Below, piece by piece: positions 61,480 through 64,000 of a DNA stretch of 64,000 nucleotides; the first letter of the stretch is position 1; every line of letters starts with the position of its first letter. Both the position numbers and the translations under genes were made by a program. The notes under the pieces were generated by a model. The model saw only the letters and a program-made list of their open reading frames with translations, was not told the DNA's origin and searched no databases. The stretch covers positions 362,660 to 426,659 of the forward strand of contig JABARP010000012.1 in NCBI GenBank assembly GCA_019186825.1, given 5' to 3'. This stretch comes from Pyrinomonadaceae bacterium. Its GTDB lineage: Bacteria; Acidobacteriota; Blastocatellia; Pyrinomonadales; Pyrinomonadaceae.

Positions 61480-64000
61480 ATGCATAGCAGATTTGCGGTT
61501 TACGGCCTGCTCACAGCGGTGTTCGTTTTGATGTTGTCGGTCTTTTCGTTCGGGCAGGACCTTGACCACGTTGCGGTCTCGGGTACCGTGACCGATCCGA
61601 ACGGGCTGGCCGTGGTCGGAGCCTCGGTTACGATCAAAGAGGTTACCAACGGCAAGGAATTGACCACGACGACCAATGACGAAGGCCGGTATCAATTTTT
61701 CGCGCTCGACCCTGGCAGATACAAGATAACCGCAACGGCGTCCGGTTTCGGCGTTACGGAAACGCCTGAGCTTCCGATGATCGCGGGCAAACGCGTTCAG
61801 CAGGATTTCAAACTCGCTCTTGCGGGTGTCGCGGTCGAAACGACTGTAACGGCGGATCCGGAGTCTGTCCTTGATGTTGACACAAGCCGCACCATCGTCG
61901 GCAGTACGCTAACCGAACGCGAGATCGAAGAGCTGCCGAATAATACGCGAAATCCGCTCGACCTGGTGCTTGCCGTCGGCGGCACTTCGGAAGAGGCTCT
62001 TTCGACAAGCGACCTTGCAGAAGACCGCAATTCAAATCCGCGAAGCACACCGCTCGAACAGGGAAACTTCACGATCTCAGGCGGTGCATCGTATTCGAAC
62101 AACATCACGATCGACGGTTTTGACAACAACGACGATCGTTCGGCGCGCGACCGCTTTCAGCCTTCGATCGATGCGATCGGCGAAGTGCAGGTGATCAGGA
62201 ACCAGTTCTCGGCCGAGTACGGACGTGCATCGGGCGGACGCGTGAATATGACGACACGCGGCGGAACGAACAAGTATCGCGGCCGCGCGTATATGACCTT
62301 CAAGGATGCGCGAATGAACGCGAATTCCTGGTACAACAACAGCCGCGGTTACGACCGTCTGCCGTTCTCGCAGTACAATCCCGGCTTTACATTCGGCGGC
62401 CCGCTCTCGATCCCAAAGGTCTATAACGGCAAGAACCGCACGTTCTTCTTCGTCTCGTACGAGTATCAGAATTTTCAGGACACGACCTTCATTGACACGT
62501 TCCTGCCCGTAATACCGAATCCGCATTTCAATCTGCCGTCGCCAACAGGCTCAACGCAGTACTGCGATTCATCGGGTTCGCCGGCTCCGCCGTGTCCGTC
62601 CGGAGTCGGAGCTGTCCAGGGCTTCAGCCTGCTCGCGTCGACGCCGAATGTCGGCCACATCGTTACGGCCCGTTTCGATCACAAGCTGACGAAGGACAAC
62701 GACCTTACATTCGGCTGGCAGTTCGGGCGCAAGACGAATCGCCGCACTTCCGGGGCATCGACCACGCGTCTTGAAGATGCACTCCAGGCGAAGAACATCA
62801 ACACGGATGCGTATAACGTTCGCGATATTCACCGCTTCGGCGCTCACACGGTCAACGATTTCGGTTTCCAGTGGTCGAAGTATTCGCCGAATTATCAGAC
62901 CGATAACCCGACCGCTCCGGTAGTTCTCGTCGGATATCGCAATCCGATCACGAACAGCGTTCAGACACTTATCGCAGGTAACTCAACCTCTAGCAGCAAT
63001 CTGTACTTCTCGGATGCGAGGGACGAAACGCGTTATCAATTCAAGGATTCGATCACGCATATTGCCGGGTCGCACCTGATGAAGTTCGGTTTCGACGCAC
63101 AGCACGTCAACTCGAGAGCAACGAATCGAGGCGACGTGACCGGGACCTATAATTTCTCGAACGTCAACAATTATTCGAACAACGTTCTTTCGCGTTATCG
63201 ACAGAACTTCGGAACGTCTTCAGATGTCAAGAATACGTACTGGGCGCTGTTCTTCAATGACGAAGTTCGCCTTCGCGACAACCTGACGATGAGCTTCGGC
63301 CTTCGCTACGAACGCGAGACTGCCGTCAAGGACAATAACAATTTCGGCCCGCGTTTCGGCGTCGCCTGGTCGCCATTCAAAGACGGCAAGGGCGTGATCC
63401 GCTTTGGTTCGGCGATCGTTTACAACCGCGTGCTTTTGAGGACGGTCGGTGATTTCATTCAGAACTCGGGCGGCAGCCTCGTGCAGTTCGATTCGAACAC
63501 GATCCCAACGACCGGCAACGCCCGCAACAATATTCTCGCGAGCATCGCCCAGGATTTCCCGACGAGCTATTCGAGCGTTGAGTCGCTGCGTGCGGCGATC
63601 TCGCGGGCAACTTGCGGCTCCACATCCTGCTCGCCCGATCTCGGGTTCTTGGTCAATGGCGGCAGCTCAGGCAATCCGCTCCGTTCGATCGACCCGAACT
63701 TGAAGATACCTGAAAGCTATCAGTTCAACGTTGGTTTCGAGCGTGAGGTCGCAAAAGGCTGGGTCTTTGAGGCGAACTATACCTGGAACAGGACGGCACA
63801 TCTATGGCGTGAATACAATATCAACGCACCGGTCGCTCCGTCCGGTTATGCGGACCTCGCCGCGTGGCTCGTCGATCACCCGTTCACATTCACGAACGTG
63901 AACGGTACGACGCGAAACTACGTTTTCTATCTCGGCAGCCACACGGACCCGACCGGCGTTTCGACGTCGATGTCATCGCAGGCGACCTGCGGTACGACGG
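61480..64000 (+). CDS. TonB-dependent receptor with CarboxypepD_reg-like N-terminus (Oar-like), truncated by window end
   Basis: The open frame starts at 61480 after AGGAG and runs to the window edge (~840 residues). It has a signal peptide (LLTAVFVLMLSVFSFGQ), a CarboxypepD_reg-like domain (VAVSGTVTDPNGLAVVGASVTIKEVTNGKE), a plug (NITIDGFDNNDDRSARDRFQPSIDAIGEVQVIRNQFSAEYGRASGG) and barrel strands. It is a second member of the family encoded at 31705-35310. The C-terminus is missing. The ligand is unknown. Confidence 0.9.
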   Translation, partial: MHSRFAVYGLLTAVFVLMLSVFSFGQDLDHVAVSGTVTDPNGLAVVGASVTIKEVTNGKELTTTTNDEGRYQFFALDPGRYKITATASGFGVTETPELPMIAGKRVQQDFKLALAGVAVETTVTADPESVLDVDTSRTIVGSTLTEREIEELPNNTRNPLDLVLAVGGTSEEALSTSDLAEDRNSNPRSTPLEQGNFTISGGASYSNNITIDGFDNNDDRSARDRFQPSIDAIGEVQVIRNQFSAEYGRASGGRVNMTTRGGTNKYRGRAYMTFKDARMNANSWYNNSRGYDRLPFSQYNPGFTFGGPLSIPKVYNGKNRTFFFVSYEYQNFQDTTFIDTFLPVIPNPHFNLPSPTGSTQYCDSSGSPAPPCPSGVGAVQGFSLLASTPNVGHIVTARFDHKLTKDNDLTFGWQFGRKTNRRTSGASTTRLEDALQAKNINTDAYNVRDIHRFGAHTVNDFGFQWSKYSPNYQTDNPTAPVVLVGYRNPITNSVQTLIAGNSTSSSNLYFSDARDETRYQFKDSITHIAGSHLMKFGFDAQHVNSRATNRGDVTGTYNFSNVNNYSNNVLSRYRQNFGTSSDVKNTYWALFFNDEVRLRDNLTMSFGLRYERETAVKDNNNFGPRFGVAWSPFKDGKGVIRFGSAIVYNRVLLRTVGDFIQNSGGSLVQFDSNTIPTTGNARNNILASIAQDFPTSYSSVESLRAAISRATCGSTSCSPDLGFLVNGGSSGNPLRSIDPNLKIPESYQFNVGFEREVAKGWVFEANYTWNRTAHLWREYNINAPVAPSGYADLAAWLVDHPFTFTNVNGTTRNYVFYLGSHTDPTGVSTSMSSQATCGTT

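Overview
This 64 kb window looks like chromosome of an acidobacterium, most likely class Blastocatellia (Pyrinomonadaceae-like). The lineage is inferred from gene content: two very large Oar-type TonB-dependent receptors with an N-terminal carboxypeptidase-regulatory domain, an ECF sigma factor transcribed with a Ser/Thr kinase-TPR protein, many secreted peptidases, proline/threonine-rich linkers and moderately high GC. It is mostly a housekeeping region with several small accessory insertions.

Region 1 (1-9.7 kb). purN (cut by the window edge) and purM lie on the minus strand but are separated by about 5.3 kb of other genes. These include a twice-frameshifted EVE-domain pseudogene, a TPR protein, an FMN reductase, and an AT-richer cluster that reads as a type II restriction-modification module (HhH-GPD-like protein, PD-(D/E)XK-like nuclease, beta-class DNA methyltransferase). 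An arylamine N-acetyltransferase, an unknown protein and a DUF445 membrane protein follow.

Region 2 (9.9-25.2 kb). A lipoprotein and a DUF2807 protein precede dnaA and dnaN. Between dnaA and dnaN is a cluster of DnaA boxes in AT-rich DNA, the probable replication origin. Then come an S9 peptidase, an SRPBCC protein, an S1/P1 nuclease translationally coupled to an M20 peptidase, a clear selenocysteine tRNA, dprA and topA.

Region 3 (25.3-47.2 kb). This holds a small methyltransferase, an M28 peptidase, an orphan CbbQ/NorQ-type AAA ATPase, a Tat-exported flavin amine oxidase and an Oar-like receptor. They are followed by an M1-family protein that has lost all three zinc ligands, a PHP-domain protein, a cytoplasmic subtilase with a zinc-ribbon-like N-terminus, a cupredoxin fused to an outer-membrane barrel, ybaB-recR, a PyrE-like phosphoribosyltransferase and a Nudix hydrolase.

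Region 4 (47.2-64 kb). A block of degenerate ~150-180 bp repeats precedes an M4 metallopeptidase. Then come tyrS-phosphoesterase-pgsA, the sigma/kinase pair, and a heat-shock operon dnaK-[antitoxin-toxin]-dnaJ-hspR. A HAIR-like operator overlaps the dnaK promoter, and a MazEF-like pair is embedded between the two chaperone genes. The window ends inside a second Oar-like receptor.
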